A stretch of DNA of 64,000 nucleotides from positions 1,612,001 to 1,676,000 of the forward strand of contig NZ_JAHKSI010000001.1 in assembly GCF_019720915.1 (NCBI RefSeq). Reading direction: 5' to 3'. Both the position numbers and the translations under genes were made by a program. The notes beneath the pieces were generated by a model. That model was given only the letters and a program-made list of their open reading frames with translations, searched no databases and was not told the origin of the DNA. Positions 62,836-64,000 of the stretch are shown in pieces (position 1 is the first letter of the stretch; every line of letters starts with the position of its first letter). The stretch is from Alkalihalobacillus sp. TS-13 (GTDB lineage Bacteria; Bacillota; Bacilli; Bacillales; Fictibacillaceae).

Positions 62836-62925
62836 TTCTTCGGACCCCTTTCACTCTGAACCTCTCTCTGAACCTCTCTAAACATCTCTATATAGCAGGG
62901 AACTTCAAATGATTATAAAAAACAA

Positions 62926-62966
62926 TCCAAGAAGATGAGAAGTACAATCGACCCCTCATCTTCGAA
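62926..62966 (-). terminator. Partial terminator or processing hairpin, pstS-pstC
   Basis: GAAGATGAG / CTCATCTTC arms followed on the minus strand by a T-rich stretch. A partial terminator here would give more PstS than permease, as in other pst operons. Confidence 0.65.
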
Positions 62967-62993
62967 GATTCTCCAATATTAAGTGATAGAAAA

Positions 62994-63947
62994 TTATTTT
63001 TTCAATTTCTTAAGATCTTCAACTGACTTCTTATACTCTTCATCACTTAATGGAGCAAATCCAGTTTCCTTAGCGGTTTCGCCAGCGTTTTCCATTGCGT
63101 AGATTGCAAAATCCAATACTTGCGGCTTTTCTTTTGCAAGATCTTCATTCAAGTATGTGAATACTGGACGCGTGAACGGACCATATGGGCCATCTTCTTT
63201 GATTGTTTTTACCGAAGGTTCGACAGGTCCGTCACCAAAGTCGATTTTTACTGCTTTCACTTTGTCACTGTTACTTTCGTAGTAACCATAACCAAAGTAT
63301 GCAATCGCATTTTTATCTTTTGATACCATATCAACGAGTGTAGAGTATTCTTGTTGAAGACTTACATCATCTCTTATTGGTTGTTCTTCAAGAATTGTTT
63401 CATAAAAGAACTCATATGTTCCATGGTTTTCATTCGGTCCGTAAGCTTTGATTGGTTCATCAGGGAAGTCACTACGGACATCTGACCATTTCTTTTTATT
63501 TCCACTAGCAAGGAAAATATCGATTACTTCTTCTTGAGTCAGATCATCGATCCAATCATTCTCTTTATTGACTACGATGGTGATTCCATCTAATGCAAGC
63601 TTCAATTCCTTATAGTTGATTCCAGCCTTTTCAGCTTGAGCTACTTCTTCGTCTTTAATTTGGCGTGAAGCATTACTTAAATCTGTACCCCCGCCTTTAG
63701 CCAAGAACTTTTTGAATCCAGCACTTGAACCAGCTCTTCCCACTTCTACAGAAACGTTTTCTTGTTCATTTACCATATAATTTTCAGCTAACTTAGCCAT
63801 CAATGGGTATACTGTGCCAGACCCATCAACCACAACGCTTCCTTCCATTTCTTCGCCGCTTCCTTCGCTTCCGTTCCCGCAAGCAGTAGCAACGACAAGC
63901 AATGCTGCAAGCACCATGAAGAGTGAACTTTTCTGGAAAGCTTTCAT
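62994..63947 (-). CDS. pstS: Phosphate-binding lipoprotein PstS
   Basis: 317 aa. Lipoprotein signal with lipobox VVATAC (Cys23), so membrane-anchored outside. Phosphate-site motifs VDGSGTVYPL, GRAGSSAGFKKF and LSNASRQIK. CAGGGGGATTTCAA precedes the ATG. First gene of pstS-C-A-B-phoU. The promoter with PhoP boxes would lie at or beyond the window edge; 63948-64000 shows only an A/T-rich leader. Confidence 0.96.
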   Translation of the reverse strand: MKAFQKSSLFMVLAALLVVATACGNGSEGSGEEMEGSVVVDGSGTVYPLMAKLAENYMVNEQENVSVEVGRAGSSAGFKKFLAKGGGTDLSNASRQIKDEEVAQAEKAGINYKELKLALDGITIVVNKENDWIDDLTQEEVIDIFLASGNKKKWSDVRSDFPDEPIKAYGPNENHGTYEFFYETILEEQPIRDDVSLQQEYSTLVDMVSKDKNAIAYFGYGYYESNSDKVKAVKIDFGDGPVEPSVKTIKEDGPYGPFTRPVFTYLNEDLAKEKPQVLDFAIYAMENAGETAKETGFAPLSDEEYKKSVEDLKKLKK

Positions 63948-64000
63948 TTGAAATCCCCCTGTTTTTGTTTTATAGGTAAGGTTTTTTAAGAAAAAAGTAT

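Overview
The window is a low-GC Gram-positive, endospore-forming chromosome segment, almost certainly a Bacillaceae member. It carries the spoIIIA engulfment operon, a spore germination protein gene, the comG competence operon and a gene order that follows the Bacillus subtilis yqh-comG-yqg-pst block nearly gene for gene. Class II (B12-dependent) ribonucleotide reductase, NhaC-type and BCCT transporters would suit a marine or alkaliphilic lineage, but the species cannot be fixed from this sequence.

Layout. 1-3.6 kb: spoIIIAA-AF on the minus strand behind a sigma-E-type promoter. 3.6-10.6 kb: yqhV, aroQ-papT-efp, yqhR, yqhQ-yqhP, yqhO, mntR. 10.6-11.5 kb: about 1 kb without genes, with a candidate small RNA. 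11.5-15.5 kb: nrdJ, interrupted by a group I intron carrying a homing-endonuclease reading frame, behind two NrdR boxes. 15.7-24.4 kb: lipM, yqhL, the gcvT-gcvPA-gcvPB operon under a tandem glycine riboswitch, and yqhH-yqhG. 24.5-29.2 kb: yqzE and the comGA-GG operon with aroK at its end; no sinIR or tapA-sipW-tasA lies between yqhG and yqzE. 29.5-36.1 kb: yqgY, a MidA-type methyltransferase, yqgX, small genes, a FetAB-type ABC transporter and a BCCT transporter. 36.2-37.9 kb: a patch of decayed genes. 38.2-49.8 kb: yqgT, an LtaS-type synthase, glcK-yqgQ, a SpoVAF-like germination protein, an M42 peptidase, a second Xaa-Pro peptidase and small proteins. 49.9-53.6 kb: nhaC behind a tyrosine-type T-box, mobA, yqgN, rpmG. 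53.7-58.4 kb: a three-gene sugar-polymer operon (DUF4912, GH57-GT4 fusion, NDP-sugar pyrophosphorylase). 58.7-64 kb: yqzD-yqzC and the pstS-pstC-pstA-pstB-phoU phosphate operon.

How the parts work together. Most genes are core housekeeping: sporulation channel, chorismate and lipoate synthesis, translation (EF-P, L33), glycine cleavage, DNA uptake and phosphate uptake. Control elements visible in the DNA (NrdR boxes, glycine riboswitch, tyrosine T-box, sigma-E promoter, many bidirectional terminators) fit the genes they precede. The least ordinary parts are the nrdJ intron, whose open frame is split by one in-frame amber codon into a helix-turn-helix part and a LAGLIDADG part; the sugar-polymer operon; the decayed-gene patch; a candidate 75-nt structured RNA; and two families of dispersed intergenic repeats.
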